A stretch of 6,904 nucleotides of DNA from Gallionella sp. (GCA_004298605.1 SCPW01000079.1:1-6904), one strand, 5' to 3'; positions 1 through 6,681 are shown, counted from the stretch's first letter. Translations and numbers: made by a program. Notes: generated by a model not told the origin, from the letters alone.

Positions 1-1426
1 GCTGGTCCTGATCGGCGCGGCGCTGGGCGGCGCGCTGGGATTCTCGATCATCCGGGGCATCAACCGCTCGGTGAAAGAATTGCGCGGCGTAATGGTGCAA
101 ATGTCGTTGGATGGCAACTTGAACGCGCGCGCCACGGTGTACGGGCAGGAAGAAATCGGGCAGGCCTCGACAGCGTTCAACGGGCTGATCGGGCGATTCT
201 CCGACATCATGCGGGAAATCGAAGATTGCAGCCGGAACATGGGCCAATCGTCTTATCAGGTTGCCACGATCTCAAACGAGATTTCCGAGGTCAGCCAGCA
301 GCAGGAAAGTAACTCCGGAGAAGTGATCAGCGCGATGAAGCGATTGCATCAGATTTCCTCCGATGTGCAGGCGCAGGCCACCGGAGCGGCGGGTCGCTCC
401 CGGCAGGTTGAAGCCCTGGCGAGGGAAGGCATCGGGAATGTGCATCAGAATATCGGTTCAATGGAGGAAACCACCCGGCAAGTCGGTCGCGCTTCCCTCG
501 AAATCCAGGAATTGGAGCAGTCCGCACAGCAGATACACAACATCGTCAAGACGATCAAGGAGATCGCCGGGCAAACAAATTTGCTCGCGCTCAACGCCGC
601 CATTGAAGCGGCTCGCGCCGGAGAGCAGGGCCGCGGCTTCGCGGTGGTGGCGGACGAGGTGAGAAAACTTGCCGAGCGGACCACAAATTCGGCAACGGAA
701 GTCAGCGATATCATCGGAAAGCTTTCCGGGAAGGTGCAGCAAGTGGCCGCAACCATGGATGTCGTGGTGCAGAAAGTGAACGTCACGCAGGAAGAAGCGG
801 GGAAAACCGCCAGCGCCATCGAGGAAATGGTCGGAAATGTGGTCGAAACCGCGCAAGCCAATCAGGGGATTTCCAGCGCGAGCCAGCATCAACTGGAGCA
901 GTTCGGGCTGCTCCAATCCACGCTGGAAACGCTGTTTTCAACTTTGAAAGAAAGCGGGGCCAAGGTAGATATCACAGCCGCCATCGGTGATGATTTGCGC
1001 GTGGTTGCGGGCAGGCTTAACAGTATCATGTCCGGCTTTACGTTTACCAACGGGATCGTTATCACGCCCGCCCAGCATGAAAAACGCCACGCGCCGCGCG
1101 CGCAAAACAGCTTGCTGGTAAAAATATCCCAGGGCGGGCGGGTAATAGAGGCGGTAACCAGCGATTTTTCCATGACGGGCCTGCGCCTGAGGCTTCCCCA
1201 TCCCGTGGACGAGCGCGGGCAGATTGACCTTTCCATCTATCTGCCCAACGAAAACCTGGATCAGTACGAGCACCAGAATACTTTGCACATCAAGGGGCGT
1301 GTCCTCTGGCAGCGGAAGGAAGCCGATAGCTATATGTGCGGTGTGGAATTTGTGAATGCGGACGAAGACAAACGCAACAGGATCAAAAAGTGCTTTGCGT
1401 TTTTCAATAAGAACCCGGAGTTTTGA
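1..1426 (+). CDS. Methyl-accepting chemotaxis protein with C-terminal PilZ domain (5' partial)
   Basis: The 3' portion of a transmembrane chemoreceptor that signals to CheA. The reading frame is open from base 2, so the GTG at 71 is not the true start; about 474 codons are present and the periplasmic sensor and first membrane segment are missing. Bases 2-60 encode a hydrophobic segment rich in Leu, Ala, Gly and Ile (second membrane helix). A HAMP domain follows (roughly 55-230, with the conserved E-E-I-G near 150-160), then a long signalling coiled coil. The highly conserved hairpin tip, containing [19 protein letters not shown] and [17 protein letters not shown], lies at 560-682 and is the contact site for CheA and CheW/CheV. 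The C-terminus is a PilZ domain with the RxxxR motif (RHAPR, 1085-1099) and DxSxxG (DFSMTG, 1163-1180), the two c-di-GMP-binding signatures. Receptors with a C-terminal PilZ are known, for example Azospirillum Tlp1. No C-terminal CheR-docking pentapeptide is seen. The ligand cannot be told from this fragment. Confidence 0.95.
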   Translation, partial: LVLIGAALGGALGFSIIRGINRSVKELRGVMVQMSLDGNLNARATVYGQEEIGQASTAFNGLIGRFSDIMREIEDCSRNMGQSSYQVATISNEISEVSQQQESNSGEVISAMKRLHQISSDVQAQATGAAGRSRQVEALAREGIGNVHQNIGSMEETTRQVGRASLEIQELEQSAQQIHNIVKTIKEIAGQTNLLALNAAIEAARAGEQGRGFAVVADEVRKLAERTTNSATEVSDIIGKLSGKVQQVAATMDVVVQKVNVTQEEAGKTASAIEEMVGNVVETAQANQGISSASQHQLEQFGLLQSTLETLFSTLKESGAKVDITAAIGDDLRVVAGRLNSIMSGFTFTNGIVITPAQHEKRHAPRAQNSLLVKISQGGRVIEAVTSDFSMTGLRLRLPHPVDERGQIDLSIYLPNENLDQYEHQNTLHIKGRVLWQRKEADSYMCGVEFVNADEDKRNRIKKCFAFFNKNPEF

Positions 1427-1457
1427 GATGTGTGCGTACCACCGCACCGCCGGATTT

Positions 1458-1463
1458 AGGAGA
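1458..1463 (+). promoter_or_regulatory. Ribosome binding site of first cheV
   Basis: AGGAGA followed by five A residues before the ATG at 1469. It is a strong Shine-Dalgarno match and fixes the start of the first cheV. Confidence 0.8.
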
Positions 1464-1468
1464 AAAAA

Positions 1469-2410
1469 ATGTCGGACTTGCTGAAAAACATTGATGCCAG
1501 AACCAAGCTGGCGGGAACCAACAAGCTGGAAATCCTGATGTTCTCGCTGGGCAAGGACAGGCGCAACGGGCGCGAGGAGACCTTCGGCATCAATGTGTTC
1601 AAGGTGCGCGAGGTGATGCGCATCCCGAAAATTACCCGCGCGCCGGAAATGCCGCCATCGGTGGAAGGCATGGTGAGCCTGCGCGGGGCGCTGGTTCCGG
1701 TGATCGATCTGGCCAAGTATGCGGGGATCGAGACCGATTGCAAGGCGGAAATCATGATCGTCACCGAATATAACGGGCGCACCCAGGGCTTCCTGGTCAA
1801 GGCGGTGGATAACATCCTGCGCCTGGACTGGTCGGCGATGCGCGTCCCGCCGGAGATGCTGGTCGCGGAAATGGGCGGGCTGGTGACGGCGATTACCGAG
1901 CTGAAGGACGGTCGCCTGGTGATGATGCTGGATGTGGAAAAGGTGCTTTCCGAAACCAGCCGTTTCGATACCGACGAGTTGATTCTCAAGAGCGTGCAAC
2001 CGTTGGGCAAAGAGCGCACGGTGTTTTTTGCCGACGATTCTTCGGTGGCGCGGCACCAGATTTCAAAAACGCTCGATGCGATGCAGGTGAAGCATATTTC
2101 GGCAATCAACGGTCGCCAGGCCTGGATCGACCTGACCAAGATGGCGGACTATGCGGATGCGGCGAAAGTGCCTCTCAGAAATATGCTACAGGTGATACTG
2201 ACCGATGTGGAAATGCCGGAAATGGATGGCTACATGCTGACGCGCAAGATCAAGGCGGACAAGCGGTTTGCGGGCATACCGGTGCTGATGCACTCATCGC
2301 TGAGCAGCGCCTCCAACGAGCAGCTCGGCAAGACGGTTGGGGTGGATGAGTATGTGCCGAAGTTCGAGCCGCAGAAGCTGGCGCAGACACTGGCGCGGTT
2401 GTTGACTTGA
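1469..2410 (+). CDS. cheV: Chemotaxis coupling protein CheV, first copy (CheW domain plus receiver)
   Basis: A 313-residue cytoplasmic scaffold that links receptors to CheA and can be phosphorylated. Residues ~20-165 form a CheW-like domain (FGINVFKVREV, then the VEGMVSLRGALVPVIDL core). Residues ~184-313 form a receiver domain with the acidic pair D189/D190, phospho-acceptor D246 in LTDVEMPEMDG, Ser276 in the HSSLSS position that corresponds to CheY Thr87, and K298 in YVPKF. The length is normal for CheV. The ATG is preceded by AGGAGA at 1458-1463 at good spacing. It follows the receptor gene by 42 bases, so the two are probably co-transcribed. Compared with the next gene it has a few extra charged residues in the first CheW loop (KDRRNGREE). 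CheV is thought to adapt receptor-kinase coupling or to act as a phosphate sink; which applies here is not visible. Confidence 0.96.
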   Translation: MSDLLKNIDARTKLAGTNKLEILMFSLGKDRRNGREETFGINVFKVREVMRIPKITRAPEMPPSVEGMVSLRGALVPVIDLAKYAGIETDCKAEIMIVTEYNGRTQGFLVKAVDNILRLDWSAMRVPPEMLVAEMGGLVTAITELKDGRLVMMLDVEKVLSETSRFDTDELILKSVQPLGKERTVFFADDSSVARHQISKTLDAMQVKHISAINGRQAWIDLTKMADYADAAKVPLRNMLQVILTDVEMPEMDGYMLTRKIKADKRFAGIPVLMHSSLSSASNEQLGKTVGVDEYVPKFEPQKLAQTLARLLT

Positions 2411-2494
2411 GTGGTGAGTGGTGAGTGGTGAGTGGGCCGACGCTTCGCGTCTCGGTGGGAAGTGTGAAACCCGCCCACCACTTACAACCCACCA
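2411..2494 (+). repeat. Heptamer-built inverted element 1, with core hairpin
   Basis: This element fills the cheV1-cheV2 gap, starting at the base after the stop codon. The left arm is three perfect copies of GGTGAGT (2413-2419, 2420-2426, 2427-2433). The right arm is three degenerate complements in the same 7-base register (GCCCACC 2473-2479, ACTTACA 2480-2486, ACCCACC 2487-2493). Between them lies a hairpin, GACGC / loop TTC / GCGTC (2439-2451), followed by GGTGGGAAGTGTGAAA (2454-2469). The part from the hairpin onward aligns with the reverse complement of the element at 4658-4739. It ends just before the AAGGAGAG of the next gene. There is no T-run after the stem, so it is not a standard terminator. 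It resembles REP or STRR-type dispersed repeats; the family is not recognised. Confidence 0.8.
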
Positions 2495-2497
2495 GAC

Positions 2498-2505
2498 AAG
2501 GAGAG
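2498..2505 (+). promoter_or_regulatory. Ribosome binding site of second cheV
   Basis: AAGGAGAG with a 4-base gap to the ATG at 2510. It selects this start over the in-frame ATG at 2528, which has only a weak upstream match. Confidence 0.8.
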
Positions 2506-2509
2506 AGAA

Positions 2510-3457
2510 ATGAGTTACACGGAAAATATGTCGGACAACAACCCGGACGGCCTGCTGAACCACATTGATGCGCGCACCAATCTGGCGGGCTCCAACAAAA
2601 TGGAAATCCTGTTGTTCAGCCTGGGCAGCGGCGAGAAGTTCGGCATCAATGTGTTCAAGGTCAAGGAAATCTGCCAGGCCGGGAAGATCACGCGCACGCC
2701 GAATATGCCGAACGGGGTGGACGGCATCGTGTCGCTGCGCGGGCATGTGATGCCGGTGCTGAATATGGCGAGCTTCATGGGGATACACCCGGCGGAAAGA
2801 CATCACACCATGATGGTGGCGGAATACAACAATCACGTCCTGGGTTTTCTGGTGAAGGATGTGGACCGTATCATCCGCGTGGACTGGGACAAAGTGCGCG
2901 CGACGGAAGGGATGCTCTCCGACAAAGGCGCGCTCATCACGGCCATTACCGAGTTGCCGGACGGGACGCTGATTTCGATCCTGGATGTGGAGCAGATACT
3001 GGCGAATGCATTTGGCGAGGCGGTTGTAGGGAATGTCGAGCGCGTCGAATCGGCGCACGACCTGTGTGTTTTCTTTGCCGACGATTCGATGGTGGCGCGC
3101 AGGAAAATTGCCGAGGTGCTCGACAAGATGGGCATCAAGCACATCCAGGCAAATAATGGCCACGAAGCGTGGGAACGGCTTAAAACCATGGCGGATACGG
3201 CGCAAAATGCGAAGGCCAACCTGCACGACCAGATACAGGTGATCCTGACCGATGCGGAAATGCCGGAAATGGACGGCTACGTGCTGACGCAGAACATTAA
3301 GGCCGACCACCGCTTCGACGGCATACCGGTGGTGATGCACTCATCGTTGTCTTCGGATGCGAACCGCGCGATGGGGCGGCGTGTCGGCGTGGACCACTAT
3401 GTGCCAAAATTCGATTCGATGGTTTTGTCGTCAACGCTGCGGCCGCTGTTGACTTGA
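2510..3457 (+). CDS. cheV: Chemotaxis coupling protein CheV, second copy (CheW domain plus receiver)
   Basis: A 315-residue paralogue of the preceding gene with the same architecture. The CheW-like domain covers residues ~22-168 (FGINVFKVKEI, VDGIVSLRGHVMPVLNM). The receiver covers ~186-315 with D191/D192, phospho-acceptor D248 in LTDAEMPEMDG, Ser278 in HSSLSS, and K300 in YVPKF. All phosphorylation-site residues are intact, so both copies should be able to accept phosphate from CheA. The two proteins are clearly homologous along their whole length but well diverged, mostly in the linker between domains (~165-185) and the last helix, which fits an old tandem duplication rather than a recent one. 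Both end in Leu-Thr-stop. I infer that the copies serve different receptors or act as buffers for phosphate; the sequence does not show which. Confidence 0.96.
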   Translation: MSYTENMSDNNPDGLLNHIDARTNLAGSNKMEILLFSLGSGEKFGINVFKVKEICQAGKITRTPNMPNGVDGIVSLRGHVMPVLNMASFMGIHPAERHHTMMVAEYNNHVLGFLVKDVDRIIRVDWDKVRATEGMLSDKGALITAITELPDGTLISILDVEQILANAFGEAVVGNVERVESAHDLCVFFADDSMVARRKIAEVLDKMGIKHIQANNGHEAWERLKTMADTAQNAKANLHDQIQVILTDAEMPEMDGYVLTQNIKADHRFDGIPVVMHSSLSSDANRAMGRRVGVDHYVPKFDSMVLSSTLRPLLT

Positions 3458-3490
3458 TGGTTGGTGGTGAGTGGGTTTCCCACTCACCAA
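3458..3490 (+). repeat. Heptamer-built inverted element 2 (minimal, perfect 11-bp hairpin)
   Basis: The short cheV2-cheY gap holds two left units (GGTTGGT 3459-3465, GGTGAGT 3466-3472) and then a perfect inverted repeat. TGGTGAGTGGG (3465-3475) pairs with CCCACTCACCA (3479-3489) around a TTT loop, with no mismatch in 11 bp. The sequence after the stem is AATTAGGGG, so there is no poly-T tract and a rho-independent terminator is unlikely. It uses the same GGTGAGT unit as element 1 but lacks the inner hairpin. In mRNA the stem would end about four bases before the cheY Shine-Dalgarno, close enough to influence translation or 3' end stability; that is inference. Confidence 0.85.
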
Positions 3491-3493
3491 ATT

Positions 3494-3499
3494 AGGGGA
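3494..3499 (+). promoter_or_regulatory. Ribosome binding site deciding the cheY start
   Basis: AGGGGA, four bases before the ATG at 3504. An in-frame GTG at 3471 would add 11 residues, but it lies inside the hairpin of element 2 and has no good Shine-Dalgarno sequence. Confidence 0.75.
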
Positions 3500-3503
3500 T
3501 GTC

Positions 3504-3893
3504 ATGGGAATAGAAAGTACAAGGTTTCTGGTGGTGGACGATTTCTCCACGATGCGGCGCATCGTGCGCAATCTCCTCAAGGAATTGGGTTTCATCAATG
3601 TCCAGGAAGCGGAAGATGGGGTGGATGCGCTGGCCAAGCTGCGCGCGGGTGAATTCGATTTTGTGGTGTCCGACTGGAACATGCCCAACATGACCGGCAT
3701 CGAGCTGCTGCGGGCCATCCGCGCGGACGCCAGGCTCAAGCGTTTGCCGGTGCTGATGGTGACGGCGGAGGCGAAGAAGGAAAACATCATCGAGGCGGCG
3801 CAGGCGGGCGCGAGCGGTTATGTGGTGAAGCCGTTCACCGCCGCCACGCTGGATGAAAAGTTGAAGAAAATCTTTCAAAACATGCAAAAGTGA
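3504..3893 (+). CDS. cheY: Chemotaxis response regulator CheY
   Basis: A single-domain receiver of 129 residues, the same length as E. coli CheY and collinear with it. When phosphorylated by CheA it binds FliM in the flagellar switch and changes rotation direction. Visible active-site residues are D12 and D13 ([11 protein letters not shown]), phospho-acceptor D57 in SDWNMPNM, T87 in [14 protein letters not shown]106 and K109 in [12 protein letters not shown]. The stretch from F8 to the AEDGVDAL segment and the 83-115 region are nearly identical to the enterobacterial protein, which indicates canonical flagellar CheY rather than another receiver. I chose the ATG at 3504 for its ribosome binding site and the exact family length. 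The stop overlaps the start of cheZ by four bases, coupling the regulator to its phosphatase. Confidence 0.98.
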   Translation: MGIESTRFLVVDDFSTMRRIVRNLLKELGFINVQEAEDGVDALAKLRAGEFDFVVSDWNMPNMTGIELLRAIRADARLKRLPVLMVTAEAKKENIIEAAQAGASGYVVKPFTAATLDEKLKKIFQNMQK

Positions 3894-4657
3894 GTGATGA
3901 CATGGCTACCAATGCTGCAATCCAGGAACCCGATGATCTCGAAGCGTTGTTCGACAGCATCGTCGCGGCGAATACCGCCGAAAACAACCCTCCGCCCGCG
4001 CCGGCAGCGAATGCCGCCAGCGCGGGCGTTGACGCCGACGCGAGCAAAATGATCAACCATATCGGCCAGATGGCGCGAACGTTGCACGACACGTTGCGCG
4101 AACTGGGGCTGAACAAGGAAATCGAAAAGGCTGCCGCATCCATTCCCGATGCGCGCGACCGCCTGAACTATGTGGCGAACATGACGCAACAGGCCGCCGA
4201 GCGGGTGTTGAACGCGACCGAGGCGGCGCAACCGGTTGTGGAAAAGATGGAGGTCGAGGCGCACCGTCTGTCCGGCCAGTGGCAGATGCTGTTCGAGAAA
4301 AAACTCGATGTGGAGCAATTCAAGAACCTGGTCACCCAGACGCATGCTTATTTGTACGAAGTGCCCAAACAGACCAAAGTGACCAATGCCTACCTGATGG
4401 AAATCATGATGGCGCAGGATTTTCAGGATTTGACCGGCCAGGTCATCAAGAAAATCATCGAGGTGACGAAAACCATGGAGCAGCAGTTGCTGACATTGTT
4501 GCTGGAAAACGCGCCGGCTTCGGTCAAGGCGGAATTGGGCGCCAATCTGGGGGACGCGGGGCTGTTGAACGGGCCTGTCGTCAATTCGAACGGACGCACG
4601 GATGTGGTGACCAGCCAGGATCAGGTGGACGATTTGCTGGAAAGCTTGGGATTTTGA
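3890..4657 (+). CDS. cheZ: CheY-P phosphatase CheZ
   Basis: Removes phosphate from CheY-P and so ends the motor signal. The protein is 255 residues from the GTG start, about 40 longer than E. coli CheZ, the excess being mostly an N-terminal Ala/Pro/Asn-rich extension (~25-52). The family core follows: LRELGL near 69-74, [22 protein letters not shown], and the catalytic [12 protein letters not shown] with D180 and Q184 (E. coli D143 and Q147, the residues that act in the CheY site). The C-terminus [14 protein letters not shown] is the CheY-binding helix. The GTG overlaps cheY's stop (GTGA); an in-frame ATG at 3902 is the alternative, and neither has a strong Shine-Dalgarno, so re-initiation after cheY is likely. 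An N-terminal segment, [10 protein letters not shown] (15-24), resembles the C-terminal CheY-binding peptide. Confidence 0.97.
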   Translation: MSDDMATNAAIQEPDDLEALFDSIVAANTAENNPPPAPAANAASAGVDADASKMINHIGQMARTLHDTLRELGLNKEIEKAAASIPDARDRLNYVANMTQQAAERVLNATEAAQPVVEKMEVEAHRLSGQWQMLFEKKLDVEQFKNLVTQTHAYLYEVPKQTKVTNAYLMEIMMAQDFQDLTGQVIKKIIEVTKTMEQQLLTLLLENAPASVKAELGANLGDAGLLNGPVVNSNGRTDVVTSQDQVDDLLESLGF

Positions 4658-4739
4658 TGGGAAGTGGTAAGCGGGGAGTGGGAAGTGTTTTTCCCACTTT
4701 CCACTGAGGCACGAAGTGCCGCTCCACTCCCTACTCCCC
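4658..4739 (+). repeat. Heptamer-built inverted element 3, with core hairpin (opposite orientation)
   Basis: This element fills the cheZ-cheA gap. The left arm is four 7-base units in register: GGGAAGT (4659-4665), GGTAAGC (4666-4672), GGGGAGT (4673-4679), GGGAAGT (4680-4686). Complementary units follow at 4692-4705 (TCCCACT, TTCCACT), then a hairpin GGCAC / GAA / GTGCC (4708-4720), then a C-rich arm (4723-4739). Two alternative folds are possible. In one, 4677-4687 pairs with 4695-4705 (11 bp, one G-T wobble). In the other, 4673-4687 pairs with 4725-4739 (15 positions, one wobble, one mismatch). Reverse-complemented, it matches element 1 in order: arm, hairpin with TTC loop, AGTGGAAAGTGGGAAA, arm. 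Confidence 0.8.
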
Positions 4740-4745
4740 AGAAAT

Positions 4746-4749
4746 GGAG
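4746..4749 (+). promoter_or_regulatory. Ribosome binding site deciding the cheA start
   Basis: GGAG with six bases to the ATG at 4756. The upstream in-frame ATG at 4744 overlaps this site and is itself preceded only by the C-rich end of element 3, so 4756 is preferred. Confidence 0.7.
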
Positions 4750-4755
4750 AATGAA

Positions 4756-6603
4756 ATGAGCGATTTTGCCGGCATGGAAGAACTGTTGAACGACTTCTTA
4801 CTGGAAGCCTCCGAGATGCTGTCCGATGTGGATAGCAAGCTGATGGATCTGGAAAAATATCCCGATGACAGCAAGCTGCTCAACGAGATATTCCGCGGCT
4901 TCCACACCATCAAGGGCGGTGCGGGGTTTCTCAACGCAAGCGAGCTGGTGACGCTGTGCCACCTCACCGAGAACCTGTTCGACAAGCTGCGCAACCGCGA
5001 GCTGGTGTTGAGCGCCGAACTCATGGATGTGATTTTTGCGGCGACCGCCGAGGTGCGCAGGATGTTTGGCGCATTGCAGCAAAGCATCCAGCCGAGCGCG
5101 GCTCCAGCCGAGATGATCGGCGCCCTGAAGGCCGCGCTGGCCGGAAAAACAGGGCTGAAGACAGGACCGAAGGCCGAGGTGAAAGGGCCGGGCGGCATCC
5201 AGCCCCCGGCCCCCGGCGCCCAGTCCTCCGAAGTGGATTGGGAGGCGTTGTATAGCGCGCTGACCGGAACGGACATTGTCGCCAAGGTGGGCGCGACCCG
5301 CAATCCGGAAAAAATCGCCGAGGCCGTTTCGGAGGAAGAATCCACCAAGGCGGCATTCGGGCGCCGCGACAATGATGTTCCGGGCACGACCGTCGGTCGG
5401 CGCGATGGGGATGTGCCGGTCAAGGAAGCGAAGGAATCCACCATACGCGTGGACACCGCCCGCCTCGATCAGGTACTCAATCTTTCCGGCGAAATCGGCC
5501 TGACCAAAAACCGCCTGACACATTTGCGTTCCGACATCGTGCAGGGGCGCCACGATGCGGATATCCTGCGCGAACTCGACCAGTCCGTCACGCAATTGGA
5601 CATGCTGGTGGTGAATTTGCAGAATGCGGTGATGAAAACGCGCATGCAGCCGATCGGCCGTTTGTTCAAGAAATACCCGCGCCTGGCGCGCGACCTGGCG
5701 CGGCAACTGGGCAAGGATGTCGAGCTGGTGTTGTCCGGCGAAGAAACCGAAATGGACAAGACCATGATCGAGGATCTGAACGATCCGCTGGTGCATCTGG
5801 TGCGCAATGCGGTGGATCACGGTGTGGAAACCATCGAAGGGCGCATCGCCGCCGGCAAGCCGGAAAAAAGCATAGTGGAATTGAGCGCGCGCCAGGAAGG
5901 CGACCACATCCTGATTACCATCGCGGATGACGGGCGCGGCATGCGCCCCGAAGTGATCCGCAACAAGGCGATCGAGAAGGGGCTGATTACTACCGAGGTG
6001 GCGAACACGCTGGATGAAAACCAGTGCCTGGAACTGATTTTCCTGCCGGGTTTTTCGACCAAGGATGAAATCTCCAGCGTGTCGGGGCGCGGTGTCGGCA
6101 TGGACGTGGTGAAAACCAATATCCAGAAACTTAACGGCGTCGTCAACATCCAGTCCGAGCCGGGCAAGGGAACCGTGCTGACCATTTCGCTGCCCCTCAC
6201 GCTGGCGATCCTGCCGGTGCTGATTCTGCGCCTGGGCGACCAATCTTTTGCCGTGCCGCTGTCCATGGTGCGGGAGATCCTGTCCATCACGCCCAGCCAG
6301 TTACAACAAGTCTCCGGCAGGGCGACCATGGTGGTGCGAGGCGAAGTGCTGCCGGTGCTGCCGCTGGCGCAATTGATCGGATGGGAGCAAAGCGTTGCGC
6401 CGGAAGTGGGCGTGCTGATGCAGTTCGGCAACAACAGCTTCATTCTCTCTGCCGATGATTTTGCCGGTCACGACGATGTGGTGATCAAATCGCTGGACAC
6501 CTTCCGCCCCAAAGGCGTGGCGGGCGTAACCATGTCCAGCGAGGGCGACATTGTGTTGATTCTCGATATCAAGGAACTGCTCAGCGACGTGCGAGGGCAT
6601 TAG
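4756..6603 (+). CDS. cheA: Chemotaxis histidine kinase CheA
   Basis: Cytoplasmic kinase that autophosphorylates under receptor control and feeds CheY, CheV and usually CheB. It has 615 residues from the preferred ATG (619 from the ATG at 4744). Domains in order: P1/HPt (~1-105) with phospho-His50 in FHTIKGGAGFL; a low-complexity Ala/Gly/Pro/Lys linker (~110-225) holding VDWEALYSAL and two GRRDxDVP copies (202-209, 214-221); P3 dimerisation helices from T229 (SGEIGLTKNRL); P4 ATPase starting near MKTRMQPIG (293-301), with the N box N351 in LVRNAVDHG, G1 box DDGRGM (391-396), F box FLPGFSTKDE and G2 box SGRGVGMDV (443-451); and a CheW-like P5 from ~484 to the end. No CheY-docking P2 domain is recognisable, so the protein is somewhat shorter than E. 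coli CheA. All kinase motifs are intact. Confidence 0.98.
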   Translation: MSDFAGMEELLNDFLLEASEMLSDVDSKLMDLEKYPDDSKLLNEIFRGFHTIKGGAGFLNASELVTLCHLTENLFDKLRNRELVLSAELMDVIFAATAEVRRMFGALQQSIQPSAAPAEMIGALKAALAGKTGLKTGPKAEVKGPGGIQPPAPGAQSSEVDWEALYSALTGTDIVAKVGATRNPEKIAEAVSEEESTKAAFGRRDNDVPGTTVGRRDGDVPVKEAKESTIRVDTARLDQVLNLSGEIGLTKNRLTHLRSDIVQGRHDADILRELDQSVTQLDMLVVNLQNAVMKTRMQPIGRLFKKYPRLARDLARQLGKDVELVLSGEETEMDKTMIEDLNDPLVHLVRNAVDHGVETIEGRIAAGKPEKSIVELSARQEGDHILITIADDGRGMRPEVIRNKAIEKGLITTEVANTLDENQCLELIFLPGFSTKDEISSVSGRGVGMDVVKTNIQKLNGVVNIQSEPGKGTVLTISLPLTLAILPVLILRLGDQSFAVPLSMVREILSITPSQLQQVSGRATMVVRGEVLPVLPLAQLIGWEQSVAPEVGVLMQFGNNSFILSADDFAGHDDVVIKSLDTFRPKGVAGVTMSSEGDIVLILDIKELLSDVRGH

Positions 6604-6676
6604 AAAATCAGGGGGGTGGGGAGCAGGAAGTGGAAAATGGGAAGACCTCCCCCCTACTCCCTACCCCCTACTCCCC
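6604..6676 (+). repeat. Heptamer-built inverted element 4 (no core hairpin)
   Basis: This element lies in the gap after cheA. The left arm is five degenerate 7-base units in register: GGGGGGT (6611-6617), GGGGAGC (6618-6624), AGGAAGT (6625-6631), GGAAAAT (6632-6638), GGGAAGA (6639-6645). The right arm is four complementary units: CCCCCCT (6649-6655), ACTCCCT (6656-6662), ACCCCCT (6663-6669), ACTCCCC (6670-6676). Outer pairing 6618-6627 with 6667-6676 matches at 9 of 10 positions. The stretch AGTGGAAAATGGGAAGAC (6629-6646) matches the same block in reverse-complemented element 3, so it belongs to the same family but has lost or never had the inner GAA/TTC hairpin. It stops just before the ribosome binding site of the next gene. 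Confidence 0.75.
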
Positions 6677-6681
6677 AAATC

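Noticed and set aside
71..71. GTG at 71 as the start of the first gene
   Set aside because: The frame is open back to base 2 and encodes a membrane helix and the start of a HAMP domain, so the gene is cut by the window edge.
1432..1447. Small hairpin GTGCG/CGCAC between the receptor and first cheV
   Set aside because: Only 5 bp with a 6-base loop, no T-run, and no 7-base units; likely chance.
3471..3503. Upstream GTG start for cheY
   Set aside because: It lies inside a hairpin, has no good ribosome binding site, and would add residues absent from the 129-residue family.
4798..6243. Long open frame on the minus strand opposite cheA (and similar ones opposite the receptor and the cheV genes)
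   Set aside because: They mirror the codon bias of strongly conserved + strand genes, are rich in His, Arg and Gln without recognisable domains, and lack convincing start signals.
2411..6676. Intergenic hairpins as rho-independent terminators
   Set aside because: None is followed by a run of T, and each sits inside a co-directional operon just before a ribosome binding site.
2411..6676. CRISPR array
   Set aside because: The repeats are 7-base units in inverted arms between genes, with no 25-40 base repeats or regularly sized spacers.
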